NCBI GenBank assembly: GCA_028023455.1
Contig: JAQFVV010000032.1
Span: 2,914,001 to 2,978,000, forward strand
Direction: 5' to 3'
DNA length: 64,000 nucleotides
DNA from: Epiperipatus broadwayi
Lineage: Eukaryota; Onychophora; Udeonychophora; Euonychophora; Peripatidae
Below are positions 22,371 to 34,480 of this stretch, one piece after another. Position 1 is the first letter of the stretch. Each line of letters starts with the position of its first letter. The notes beneath the pieces were generated by a model. It made no database searches. It saw only the letters and a list, made by a program, of their open reading frames with translations, and was not told where the DNA came from. Position numbers and translations under genes: made by a program.

Positions 22371-23653
22371 TGCAATAGATTGTTTTTCAAAAAAAAAAAA
22401 AACATAAAAGAGAAGGGAAGATGTCATTAATAAACAAACATAAAGATATCTGAGAATATTTTAAATGTTAAAGAAAAAAGGATTCATAGTAAAACAAATG
22501 TCAGTCTTAATTATCCTTGACTATTTAGTTTAATGATCTTATATTTTGTAATTTCATATTATTTACAAAGTTTTTAATTTTTATAAAAAATTGTCAGAGT
22601 ACAAAGTTATTCAAGAGCTCACAAACAATAGTATTTTTTTTTTTTTTTTACAAGAAAACACATGTAAGCTGCTTTGAGAACTAAATTGAAATAATGCTAC
22701 ATAGCACTCAGACATACTAATTATAATCTTAATATTGTAATGGAACAACCTACAACAGAATGGGGAAGGATTCACTTATGCTTAAACCATTTATGTGTTA
22801 GTTGCCCACTTGATTTTAGTATATTTTATTTATTCACCACTTTATTTCTTTGTTTACATTTTATTGTGACAACCTAATACAATTATTATAATATAATCTG
22901 AACCATTACACTTACTGCATCAATTCAAACTTTTAAATATACAGTATCATGTGGCTATTCAGATTATTCTAATAACACTGATTACTGATGGTAAACCACC
23001 CCATTTAATGAATCTAAAACTTATATTTCTTCAGTCAAACAACATCTTTATAAGATAAAATGAATTAACTTGCTCCTAAGCACCATTTTAATTAAGAAAT
23101 GATTTTTAACTAAAGAGCATTTTATATACACCCATCCTTTGTTGGTTGCTTTTTTACACTACAATAAGTTTTGCTACCTTGGAATGAGATCAAATCACAC
23201 ACACAAAAGACAGATTTTAACTATAAGTAAAAATAAATTTATTTTAATCAAACCCCTAATTATTTATCACACATTATACAAAGATAAATTGAGTTCAAAA
23301 GAAGTTTAATGTCCTACATTTAATTAATTAGAAATAAATATGTAAAAATTGTTCTATTATATTATAAAGCACTAATAATTTATACTCACAAATGACATTA
23401 TATTAGTAGGCTTTTTACAGTTTGTATTAACAAAAAAAAAGTTTTATTTTACCAGTAAAATAATTGGGCAGTCTTTCTAAAATCATGCATGTTTATCGCA
23501 TTTTCATTTTTACAATTGTTTATATTCAGGATTACTAATTACTACTTATTTGCCCTTTTTGAGTCTGAATGACAGGTAGAAAATACTTCTTATTGTGACA
23601 AGATAATAGGTAAGATTTACGATTTAATCATCTTATTTTCTCACTTTTTGCAG
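22371..23653. other. AT-rich DNA, nothing recognised
   Basis: No coding or repeat similarity was found. Confidence 0.5.
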
Positions 23654-23695
23654 TCAACAGGTGATCATCTTCAACAGGAGGATTACATGCTTTGA
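23654..23695 (+). CDS. Possible terminal exon (very weak)
   Basis: CTTTTTGCAG is followed by a frame reading STGDHLQQEDYML and then TGA. It looks like a spliced last exon, but no polyadenylation signal follows closely and no partner exon was found. Confidence 0.12.
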   Translation, partial: STGDHLQQEDYML

Positions 23696-25239
23696 GTTAG
23701 ACTGGCATGCATAAATTTTCACCAGCACATTATGGTATAATCATTCCACTAATGATCTATGTCAGCTGTAATTAAGAGTAAGGCATAATCAAAATTTAAT
23801 ATTAACTATAAATCCCAATGAGTTTCAGTCAATTTTCCAGAAACAGTTAGTTCAGCTATGATTGTTTCCAGATTGTCTTCTGCAACATGAAAAGTACTAT
23901 ATAGCAGCAAGAAGCAGGAAAAGTGACTTATTGTCTGTCTATTAATATTCTTTTTCTAACAATACAGTGCAGCCTTCTCCAGTCACAATTTTTATCAATT
24001 TTAATTCTTTTTTATTAAATCATTAATAAACTTTTCTCCTTGTTTATACAATTGAAATTAAAAGAAAAATTCCAATCAAATTTATAGATATATTCACTTT
24101 TCTTGTTATCTAAGTATTTTTTTTTAATTTTCAACTTATGTAATGACAAAATGTATAACTAATTTTTTTTTTTTCAAATAATCATTATAAGTTATATTTC
24201 CGAATTGGTTCATTTTTAAAATAATTATTAGTATAGTCATTATAATATTGAATGAAGATGTCATTGATCTCAGTTCACCTTTGTTTCCATTTCTCATTAA
24301 AATATCTAAATTAAAGAATTATTCACTGGCTCACACTTCATTTTTTTTAAAAGTATATATGTTTTTAAAATCACTGTGTTTTGGAACTTTATTTCATTAT
24401 CTATAAAAATAAAGTTCATATGAAACAATACATTTTTAATTTGTTTTTCAGAGACTTGAACTGGTATTCAATTGTTAAGAGAATGAATATCAATCTGCAG
24501 CACTGGATAAATAAAGAATCCCAACTACTGAAAATACATAATGCAACATGAATACAAGTAGAGCTATCTCAGATTAAACACTATTAAGCACCAAAAATCC
24601 TAAATATGAATTTTTATACAAAATTTTACAATTCAAAGCTTTGCTCAATGGAATTTATTAGATTTACAGGCTGGGGATTATGGTATAAAGTTAAGAGATT
24701 ATGAAAAGTAACTACAACTATATATACAAAGGCAAAACTCTCCATACAGTAGTGCCACCCTGTGCCAAACATAGTAATCAATGAATGTCAGAAGGCTTGT
24801 GGTTTTGTACAACTATATATATAGAATAAACTCAAAAGTTCTGTATTGCTCTATTTCTTGAGACTTAAGAGGCAGATATACAACTTCTAAAGTGCTTTGG
24901 TACAGAGCCTGAGATAGAAAAACTCCAGAAAAGTTGCATGAAATGCTGCATCCTCATGCAAGACAAAATCCTTTATTCATCACCGTACTGAAAGTATAAC
25001 TCACAAACTTCAACAGTCAAAACCTTTATCCAGTCTGCAAAGTCTTATTCCTTTCCCTTAACTAAACTATTAACTGTCTGTGTAAATGCTAATATACTAA
25101 TTAAACTCAAATATATTATTAATATTTCCATAAAAAGAGTCAATTATTGATCTAAAATTTGTATATTGTATAGCTCTTTATTATCTTTATTATCTTCTTC
25201 CAAAATCATCTTTTAATTTTAAAAATTTATTACTTACTA
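23696..25239. other. Mostly AT-rich DNA, nothing recognised
   Basis: 24718-24980 is less AT-rich (GGCAAAACTCTCCATACA...). It shares that short word with 53903-53921, which may mark a dispersed repeat. No coding signal was seen. Confidence 0.4.
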
Positions 25240-27060
25240 CATAATATCTATCATCTCCAAGGCCATTAATGATTAGGCCTTCTTTATCTAATATAAGAAT
25301 CAATCTTTGCTCTATCTAAATAAATACATTTTCAATGATGACAATGTCCTTATTTCTGTTAATTTGTTTTGCCAGATTCAGGATCACTGCTTCTTTCTTT
25401 ATGCTGGATTAATTTCTTTCTGCTTTCTAGATCTCCTCCTCTCATTTCCTATTTTAGTGTGGGTACTTGGATATAATGAGTCCTTGGGTAATCTTTCAGT
25501 TTTTTGATGCCTTGAGATAAGAAAAGGTGGCTTTTATAAGATCTATGTACAATTCTGTTTTTTTTTTCAAAGTTATTCTTTCTCTTCTTCCTGTTTTGCC
25601 ACTATAGTTTGAATCTAGGGATATTATTTATCTCTGTACAACTGATAGTTGTGTCATTTTTTATTTTGATTGAGGTTCTATTTGACTAAATTTATTTTCT
25701 TTTTTTTATATATTTTCTTGACTCTGAAAGCTTATATCAATAGTATTTAAGAATTGCACAACCTGCTGTATTGTTTTGTAGTCAATGCTTGACATCATTT
25801 GCTCTATTTTGAATGGCAAATTATTACAGATTATTCTGATAATGTGCTCTTCCATCATATCACATGCACTTAATGTCTGTAATTTTGCTACCTGACTTTG
25901 AAAGAACAGCATGTAGCTTTCTTTCAAAATTTTTCTTGCATGATCTGATAATTGATGCCTTTCTTGTCTTTCTTCTGTCCAAAAATTATATGAATACTTT
26001 TTAGCAATCTATATATGAGATTGATTTGTGTATCAATAACTTCCACCATTCTTTGATTGAGCCTTGTAGATGGTTGTAGGAAGTTGCTATCTTTTCATCT
26101 TACTGTCAACTGGTTTAGTAAGAAGTAACTACAGGCTGTCTAGATGCTCTATCGGTGTAGTAAGAAGTAATTCTACAGACTGTCTAAATACTCTATTGGT
26201 GTTTCACCAGCATTTCCTTGGAAATATTTTTTTAAAAATTAGTTCATATTACTATGTCTTACTTCTCATTTGCCTTATTTTACAATATCATTCATATATT
26301 TTATTAGGTCTCACTTTCTTTTCACTCTTCTTCCATTCCATAATCTAGCTTTTAGTTTCTTTTATCTTCCTATAATCTGCCTGTATTTTATCTATGGAAA
26401 TAGCTATACTTTCTTTTGTTTCCATAACTTTTTTCTGGATTTGAGCTATCTTTTCTTGTGTATTTTTCCAACACTGACTTTCTTCCACTATCAGATCTCT
26501 TACCCCAACTTCATCATCAAGTTTTGTAATTGTCTCTTTCGCTTCCAAAATTTCTATTCTCTCTGTCATGCTTTGTATACTATTATAATTGAGAACTTTG
26601 TGTACAATTTCTTCTAAATCTGCATTTAGTTTTTTTCTATGACTTCCTTTTCCTGTTGCACTTATTCATGAACTTGGATCACTATTTCTTTATATTGTGC
26701 ACCATATTTTTCATCATTTTTTGCATATAGTTTCTGTTTTCTCTGAACTCAATTTGCATTTTTTATTATTACCTCACCTTTCATTATTCTTTCATCAATT
26801 TTCTTTATATTCATTTTTTCATTATCTCTTATAGATTTTTTAAAAACTTTTCTTCGTTCTTTTATTGATTTTCTTTGAGTTCAATTTCATATTTTTCATT
26901 ATCTCTTTATTTTCAATTGTTGTTCTTTTGAACATTTTTTCTATGAGTGTTTTCAAGTCATTCTTTTGTTTAACTTGGTATATAGGGTCATTATATTGTT
27001 GATCGCATACAGTTTTTAATGTCTTTTTTGATATTCTCAGTTTTTCTTTCATTTGTTTTA
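25240..27060 (-). pseudogene. Decayed gag (and possible protease) of an LTR retrotransposon
   Basis: The minus strand carries successive frames. A lysine/glutamate-rich coiled-coil-like stretch (27052-26840) comes first. A second coiled-coil frame (26569-26345) includes KLDDEVGVRDLIVEE. A broken segment with GNAGETPIEYLDSL follows, and then 25927-25706 with MMEEHIIRIICNNLPFKIEQ and YKTIQQVVQFLNTID. The last two blocks resemble the retrotransposon gag (capsid) domain of Ty3-like elements. Further downstream, minus-strand 25310-25250 reads GLIINGLGDDRYYV, which could be the end of a retropepsin. Many stops and frameshifts are present and no LTRs were found. The assignment rests on motif impression. 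Confidence 0.45.
26116..26199 (-). repeat. Tandem duplication, 42 bp x 2, within the gag relic
   Basis: TAGTAAGAAGTAA...TCTATCGGTG is repeated at 26116-26157 and 26158-26199. The period is 14 codons, so the duplication would not have shifted the frame when it arose. Confidence 0.8.
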
Positions 27061-27639
27061 TTGAATTGTTTCTTTTTTTAAAATTTAGATCATGTTATCA
27101 TTGAGTTAAATTTATCAAAAGTAAAACATTTTTATATTACTATATTTCTAATTATACTTAATGATTAACTTTTGATTAACGTTTTGAATTTAGCATGTTA
27201 GTCCTTTTTCATATGCAATCTTCCTTCATGTCACACATCACACCTGCATTACTTATTCTTCTATAGTTCTATTATCTAATGAATCTCATTTGCCTGATTC
27301 CTGTCAAATTACTTTTATATACTACGTTATCTATATCTTTTTTGAAGCCTACCTATTTTTTTATATTTCTTTAGTGTTAATATAGTGATGCATAATATAT
27401 TCTTACTAAGAAATTTAATAATGTAAGCTAACATTAATAACAAATATTATTCAAAAGATTTAACATTTAACAGGTGTCTTGAGAAAATAAAAATCAAAGT
27501 ATTTCAAACATTGTCTCTGACTAAGAAAATTAAAATCAAAATAATTAAAAAATTAACTCTATTTTTTTTTAAATTTTATATCACTTAAAAAAACATCAGA
27601 CAAGTGAAAAAAAATTAATCTCATTTTGCAACAACAACA
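27061..27639. other. AT-rich DNA, nothing recognised
   Basis: No coding similarity was seen. Confidence 0.5.
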
Positions 27640-28058
27640 ATAATAATAATAATAATTTAATTTAATTTAATTTAGTACATTTAACAGATTTTACATCCAA
27701 ACAAAAAATGCACAGCTAATCTAGTTCACAAAGCATTTGCAGAGTTTTTTGCACAGTAGTCCTAAATGTTCTATCATCTGTTTCAAATATATTAACAGCA
27801 TTTAAGAATTTATTGTACAATCTAGGTAATCTTACTAATGCTGAATTTTTTAATGTTTCACTTTTAAATTTTGGAATATTATACATATTTTTTGATCTTG
27901 TATCCTTTATCTTTAGCTTAAATGATAATGTTGTTTGGCAACTTCTCACATCTATTATACCTGAAGTAATTTTTTTTAAATACTTCATATCAGTATAGAT
28001 TCGTCTTTTGTAGAGTGCATTGTTGTCACATATTATTTCTGATTTAATGTATCTGAAA
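27640..28058 (-). pseudogene. 3' end of a LINE (reverse transcriptase C-terminus) with ATT tail
   Basis: The minus-strand frame, read from about 28058 through 27716, gives CDNNALYKRRIYTDMKYLKK, then NMYNIPKFKSETLKNSALVR and LPRLYNKFLNAV. The order (N-IP-F-T---NS---R--RLYN-L) is the usual C-terminal block of CR1/jockey-type non-LTR polyproteins. On the same strand the copy ends in an (ATT)n tail at 27640-27665 and is preceded by another (ATT)n run (28060-28106). It is a heavily 5'-truncated copy. The clade is uncertain. Confidence 0.5.
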
Positions 28059-28106
28059 AATAATAATAATAATAATAATTATTATTATTATTATTATTAT
28101 TATTAA
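28056..28106. repeat. Mirror microsatellite (AAT)n then (ATT)n
   Basis: About seven AAT units run straight into about nine ATT units, so the tract is self-complementary and can fold back. Confidence 0.9.
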
Positions 28107-29208
28107 AGAATGGGAAAATGTTTAATCTTTAGTAGCAAAATTATTCATTTCTATTTTTTTTTTTAAAAAAAGGTCCCTTTTTTCTGGCAAATATTTAAAT
28201 TCTAAAATAAAAAAGTAATTTGTTAGTGTATGCTCAAATATAAATTGCTTATTATAAATTTTTATAAATATATATAATTTCAAAAATATAATTATTTTTA
28301 AAATAATAAATTTTTGAAAGTAGTTAAAAAAAGAAATTAAATAGTTTCGTAGTATTACCAATAAAAAAAAATGTTTATGAAATATATGCAATAAAGATAA
28401 TGCTATAAAATTGTGTGCTATCTATTTCAAATTATATATAACATGTATACATAAACATATTTGTTAATTTTCAATAAAAAAATTACTAATCTTTGTAACT
28501 TTTTTGGTAATAATGTTTACTGCAACTATATAGTTAATGTAATCACTCTAAATTTATCTTTGCTATTGTGCAGATGTGTTTATTATTATTATTATTATTA
28601 ACTAGTGATTTCAATGCTATTGACAATTATTGCTTATCTTAGCAATTTGGGAAGCATTTGACTAGATAAATCAGTGCATTATCAGATAACTCAAAGAATA
28701 CTAGAAAAAAAGACTATCTTTTTTTTTGCAACTTTATGAGATGTCTCATGATGATACTACTGTATTACAGGTTATTGCTCTAGATATCTCACCAAGCTCT
28801 ATTATCACTCTAGTTGGTAGATAATCATAAATTTACTCATGTTAGACCTACTATATTTTAATCTCAATCAATAGATGAACCTGCTTGTATAGCAAAAAAA
28901 AAAAAACACTAGTAAGAGAAATATAGACAGAAATTTCAGTGTATGACTTAGTTGATCTAAGATACAATAAAGCTTAAAGGAAAATTCTTTTTTTTTTAAT
29001 TTAAGGTATAATTTTTAATAAGTAAATAAAATTTATGGTTGAATTTAAATTTTTTGTACGTAATTTGAAATTGAATTCATACAATTATAGCTTTATATTA
29101 TTTAGATTTTTTTTAGTGTGCGAGAATTTTTTATCATCCCCATCTATAATACTTGAAAACATTATTTTTTTTAAAAAAAGATCACATACAAATATGTAAG
29201 TTATACAT
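28107..29208. other. AT-rich DNA, nothing recognised
   Basis: A/T homopolymers and a short (TTA)n at about 28579-28600. An open frame at 28122-28391 (minus) is low-complexity, rich in F/I/K/L, and not credible as a gene. Confidence 0.5.
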
Positions 29209-29213
29209 CATAT

Positions 29214-31160
29214 TGTAACGATATATAAATATGTCGTTACATTAATTTAAAATAAAAACTTAAAAGTTCGCAAATAAAAGAAAAAAACTAAACGCTAAAA
29301 TTAAAATGTTTGTTAAATGTATATACATTCGCACAGATGCCAAACTTTAAAAATATATATATATATATTTAAAAAAAAACAATAAATAAATAAGTATTTG
29401 AACGTACTTTTTTATAAAAAAAAAAGTATAAGATTTAAAAATAAAAACAGGTATTAATTAATTCTTGTAATCTGTAAATGGAAATGATTGTTTGAAAAGC
29501 AAGCTAGCCGTGGGCTCTTGTATAATTAAAATGATCTGATGAAAGATAGATAAGAAGAAAAGAGAAATTAGCTTGACCAATGGAAGCACTAAGCCTTGGC
29601 TCGGACCCTAACGAAAGTGATGGATTAGTGACGTTTTGTTGATTGAATCCGTGTGGATTAATATAAAAAGGGAAATACAGTTTTTTCGGCAGTTCCAGCG
29701 TTGTGTGTTTGAGAGGTGGTAGGACGCATATACCACACTCTCTATTTAAAAAGGAAAAATGAAAAGACTGTGATACCTTGAACCAGCTATTGCCATCTCC
29801 AGAACATTATCTTCCAATGGAGGCGTCGCGGGAATTAAAAGCAGAAACCTGGACTCTTCTACCGTGAGCTATGAACTTTACAAATTAACAACAACCAAAA
29901 AAAGTAATTAAGAACTTTTGTCAGTGATTTTTTTTTAAAGATTCAGCTAATTTAAATTTTAAAATGAACTCTTATTTGATTTTCAAATTAATAATTGATT
30001 GTTTAAATTTATATAGTTAAGTTTTGCTAAAATCATTTCCATTTTATTATTTTTATTTGTAGTAATATTTATTGTAGAAATTATTAAATGCATTACATTT
30101 ATGTTGGGTATAGATGTTGCATAGATTCGTTAGTGGTTAATTATGTTGTGGTTTTCACATTCGATTAGAATATATGGATCAACGATATCACTGCAAGCAT
30201 CTTACGATGAATGCTAATGGGATTTGTATATTCCCTATGCAAGTGACGTTTATCGATAACTTTGTATTTTGATCGGTTGTGTTTAATTTGGGATGTTTTT
30301 GACCGTGGAATCTGTACAGCTGATCTATACTCAACATTTTAAAACAAATTTTATAAAATTCATTTGTGCGAACGTATTTGAATGTTAAATTTAAGTCGGG
30401 CGTGAATGGCTATATAGTTTGTAAAGTTATATTAAGGGAGGGTAATCTTAGGTTATTCATTTCGTAGTTGAATTGGTTCAATGGATTGGATATATTTGTA
30501 TAATTAGTAGATGTAGTATGAGATCCGCTTCGGGCAGGGTTGCATATATACGCCACACACCTTCTGTTTGCCTATGGATGGGTTTGTAAGTCGGCAGAAG
30601 ACCGCAGTCCATTCCTATGGAGTTTTTTGTTTATTGTTCTACTTGCCAACAGATGTCACATTCCTGTTGGTGGAGAGTCAATGTCTTCTCTAATTCTACT
30701 TACTGTTCAGATGTACTTTCCTGACAGTATAGTATTTTGTGTTGTCGTATCATGCTACATTGAATACATGAATGTATCAGATGGATTGGTGCCAGTTTGG
30801 TTGCGAAATTTGTTGCCTAAGGTTAAATCAGGGAAGCAAATGCAGATCTATATAGTCTATTCATACTTGACTATCTAAATAAAATATTAAACTCATTGAA
30901 ACTTAGTTAAATGTAAAATTAAAAGCTATTATAAAAATCTAAAATGTTGAATTTATTCCTCAAAATTTAAATGTTGTTTTATATGTGCGTAAATAAATAT
31001 TTTTATGTGTTAATTTCTGGCGGTGGCTTTTATTCTTTTATATTTAAGATATAAAATTTATAGATTTTTATCTCTGCGTCTCCGCTGAGCTAGTGATTTG
31101 GGCTAACGATCGGAATATTTAAATAAAGTGGAATCTTAACAGCGCATATCTGCCTACTTA
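29214..31160 (+). repeat. Left LTR-like arm
   Basis: It begins TGTAACG, has TATAAAAAG at 29662-29670 and a CGGCAGTTCC initiator-like site about 28 bases on, and contains AATAAA at about 30877. Similarity to the right arm stops at 31160 (TGCCTACTT). About 100 bases of the probable LTR 3' end are therefore missing on this side. The first 26 bases are themselves nearly palindromic (GTAACGATATAT...ATRTCGTTAC). Confidence 0.65.
29662..29692 (+). promoter_or_regulatory. Probable LTR promoter (TATA box and initiator), left arm
   Basis: TATAAAAAG at 29662 is followed 28 bases later by GGCAGTT, the usual TATA-to-start spacing for RNA polymerase II. It is conserved in both arms and would drive transcription inward. 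Confidence 0.5.
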
Positions 31161-31663
31161 CCAGCTAAATTTCTGCCCCCTCCCTTCCAAGTTTCATTTC
31201 TCCTACCTTTAACTATTACTTAGGCAAGTTGAACGATTAGATTTTAATTTAACAAGACTTTTTTTTTTTTAAAAAAAATATGATTTAGATTTATTATTAC
31301 GTTTTATTTATTAGTTTTTATTCCTCGAATTTATCTCTACATATGCGCAATTTTTCTTACTGGCAGCACTTTTTAAACAAAACTTCAAACTGCAACTCCA
31401 CGTCAATACAACAAATATATTTATACAATTTCAGAAAAAAATTTACGGGCATGATTTATTTTCAAAAGTACTAGTGGTTTATTAAAGATAGAAAATTTCA
31501 TCATCATCAATTCCCCTTCTCAGGGTCAATCTCTGAGGTAAGGCCACACTTGGGACGCCAATTATAACAATCAGAAGGAAAGTGAAGATCGAATCTAACC
31601 GCAAAAACAATATCTGCAACTACCAGGGCGCCATCTAGGCATTTGAGCCTAGAAAAATTTATA
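31161..31663 (-). other. Spacer between the inverted arms
   Basis: About 500 bp without coding potential. Read on the minus strand it begins with the last ~100 bases of the probable LTR, then the primer-site-like word, then about 380 bases that would be untranslated leader. It then joins the truncated end of the left arm. Confidence 0.45.
31544..31560 (-). other. Candidate tRNA primer-binding site
   Basis: On the minus strand it reads TGGCGTCCCAAGTGTGG. This resembles the lysine-tRNA primer-binding sites of retroelements (TGGCGCCCAACGTGGGG) with several differences. It lies just downstream of the expected end of the right, minus-strand LTR, where such a site should be. Confidence 0.35.
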
Positions 31664-33624
31664 AAGTAGGCAGATACGCGCTGTTAAGATTCCACTTTAT
31701 TTAAATATTCCGATCGTTAGCCCAAGTCACTAGCTCAGTGGAGACGCAGAGATAAAAATCTATAAATTTTATATCTTAAATATAAAAGAATAAAAGCCAC
31801 TGCCAGAAATTAACACATAAAAATATTTATTTACGCACATATAAAATAACATTTAAATTTTGAGGAATAAATTCAACATTCTAGATTTTTATATTAGCTT
31901 TTAATTTTACATTTAACTAAGTTTCAATGAGTTTAATATTTTATTTAGATAGTCAAGTATGAATAGACTATATAGATCTGCATTTGCTTCCCTGATTTAA
32001 CCTTAGGCAACAAATTTCGCAACCAAACTGGCGCCAATCCATCTGATACATTCATGTATTCAATGTAGCATGATACGACAACACAAAATACTATACTGTT
32101 AGGAAAGTACATCTGAACAGTAAGTAGAATTAGAAAAGACATTGACTCTCCACCAACAGGAATGTGACATCTGTTGGCAAGTAGAACAATAAACAAAAAA
32201 CTCCATAGGAATGGACTGCGGTCTTCTGCCGACTTACAAACCCATCCATAGGCAAACAGAAGGTGTGTGGCGTATATATGCAATCCTTCCCGAAGCGGAT
32301 CTCATACTACATCTACTAATTACACAAATATATCCAATCCATTGAACCAATTCAACTACGAAATGAATAACCTAAGATTACCCTCCCTTAATATAACTTT
32401 ACAAACTATATAGCCATTCACGCCCGACTTAAATTTAACATTTAGATACGTTCGCACAAATGAATTTTATAAAATTTGTTTTAAAATGTTGAGTGTAGAT
32501 CAGCTGCACAGATTCCACTGTCAAAAACATCCCAAATTAAACACAACCGATCAAAATACAAAGTCATCGATAAACGTCACTTGCATAGGGAATGTACAAA
32601 TTCCATTAGCATTCATCGTAAGATGCTTGCAGTGATATCGTTGACCCATATATTCTAATCGAATGTGAAAACCACAACATAATCAACCGCTAACGAATCT
32701 ATGCAACGTCTATACCCAACATAAATGTAATGCATTTAATAATTTCTACAATAAATATTACTACAAATAAAAATAATAAAATGGAAATGATTTTAGCAAA
32801 ACTTAACTATATAAATTTAAACAATCAATTATTAATTTGAAAATCAAATAAGAGTTCATTTTAAAATTTAAATTAGCTGAATCTTTAAAAAAAAATCACT
32901 GATGAAAGTTCTTAATTACTTTTTTTGTGGTTGTTATTAATTTGTAAAGTTCATAGCTCACGGTAGAAGAGTCCAGGTTTCTGCTTTTAATTCCCGCGAC
33001 GCCTCCATTGGAAGATAATGTTCTGGAGATGGCAATAGCTGGTTCAAGGTATCACAGTCTTTTCATTTTTCTTTTTTAAATAGAGAGTGTGGTATATGCG
33101 TCCTACCACCTCTCAAACACACAATGCTGGAACTGCCGAAAAAACTGTATTTCCCTTTTTATATTAATCCACACGGATTCAATCAACAAAACGTCACTAA
33201 TCTATCACTTTCGTTAGGGTCCGAGCCAAGGCTTAGTGCTTCCATTGGTCAAGCTAATTTCTCTTTTCTTCTTATCTATCTTTCATCAGATCATTTTAAT
33301 TATACAAGAGCCCACGGCTAGCTTGCTTTTCAAACAATTTATAAACAATCATTTCCATTTACAGATTACAAGAATTAATTAATACCTGTTTTTATTTTTA
33401 AATCTTATACTTTTTTTTTTTATAAAAAAGTACGTTCAAATACTTATTTATTTGTTTTTTTTTTTTTAAAAAATATATATATATTTTTAAAGTTTGGCAT
33501 CTGTGCGAATGTATATACATTTAGCAAACATTTTAATTTTAGCGTTTAGTTTTTTTTCTTTTATTTGCGAACTTTTAAGTTTTTGTTTTAAATTAATGTA
33601 ACGACATATTTATATATCGTTACA
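31664..33624 (-). repeat. Right LTR-like arm (inverted)
   Basis: Mirror image of the left arm. If it is an LTR, its true 3' end probably runs on to about 31564 on the minus strand, next to the primer-binding-site-like word, giving about 2.06 kb. Confidence 0.65.
33134..33163 (-). promoter_or_regulatory. Probable LTR promoter, right arm
   Basis: This is the reverse complement of the left-arm promoter. The TATA box is at 33155-33163 and the initiator-like site near 33134, facing inward. Confidence 0.5.
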
Positions 33625-33641
33625 ATATGCTCTTTCTCACT

Positions 33642-33674
33642 AAATTAAGGTTATTATTATTATTATTATTATCA
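33642..33674. repeat. (TTA)n microsatellite
   Basis: About nine TTA/ATT units directly beside the right end of the inverted LTR pair. Confidence 0.9.
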
Positions 33675-34480
33675 AATTATATAACAAATACCTTTTATAA
33701 AACAGTCATTTATTTCTCATTCTATTTATAGATTTTACATTTAATAACTCTTCAATTTTTACATACTGCAATTGTCTTATTCATCATTAGACAATTAGTA
33801 TTTTATAGTATGTGAGACATTTCATTTACTTTCTTAATGCTATATACTTTAAAGACAAAATATTTTATATAACTTCATAAAATATAGTGCTTGAATTCAT
33901 TATACTAAAACTTATAATATTTTCTTTCATTTATATTATAAATAAATATATTTTAAATTAATAATGATAAACATTTGGCTTAACTTTTCATATAAATGAC
34001 CATTATACTAAAGCATATAGTGTATAGAAAAATTAAAAAAAATACATGAGAAAAAGTACTACATATATTTATTTAAATTAATAGATCAGATTTGGAAATG
34101 TATATACTGTAAGCATATTATAAGAGACATATTGCAAATGGAAAAAGGAATTTTTTTGATGACTAATGGATTAACAATAGGAGTTTTAAAAAGGTAATAT
34201 GTAATGATGATATATGAGATCTGCCTTTTAGAAAATGACAAAAAAATTTTAAAAATTTTATTCCATCTACTTGCTTTTATTTTGGAAATTGATATATATA
34301 TAGACCTCTGCTATTTTGAAAGCTTCTAGAATAAATAATTAATAGAACAATTATTTTTCCTCAAATTATCATTCACACAACAAATAGAAAATCACACAAC
34401 AAACACTAAAATGATAGACATTTTTAGCATATAAAACATAGATATCACTTTAATTCACTTATCTATTTCTAGCATTAGTA
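33675..34480. other. AT-rich DNA, nothing recognised
   Basis: No coding or repeat signal was seen. Confidence 0.5.

Larger units (their letters stand above)
29214..33624. mobile_element. Inverted pair of LTR-like arms, 4.4 kb, with ATAT target duplication
   Basis: The outer ends are TGTAACGATATATAAATATG and its inverted counterpart (ending CGTTACA), flanked on both sides by ATAT (29210-29213 and 33625-33628). Arms of about 1.95 kb (29214-31160 and 31664-33624) are reverse complements with only a few differences per 100 bases. TG...CA ends, a short target duplication, a mirrored TATA/initiator pair and a primer-binding-site-like word just inside the right arm all suggest LTRs of a Ty3-like or similar retroelement. 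The arms face each other instead of lying as direct repeats. No gag or pol is present. A foldback-type DNA transposon with very long inverted repeats is the alternative. Confidence 0.6.

Noticed and set aside
27813-28391. F/I/K/N-rich frames around the LINE fragment
   Set aside because: Low-complexity translations of AT-rich DNA or antisense of the LINE C-terminus.
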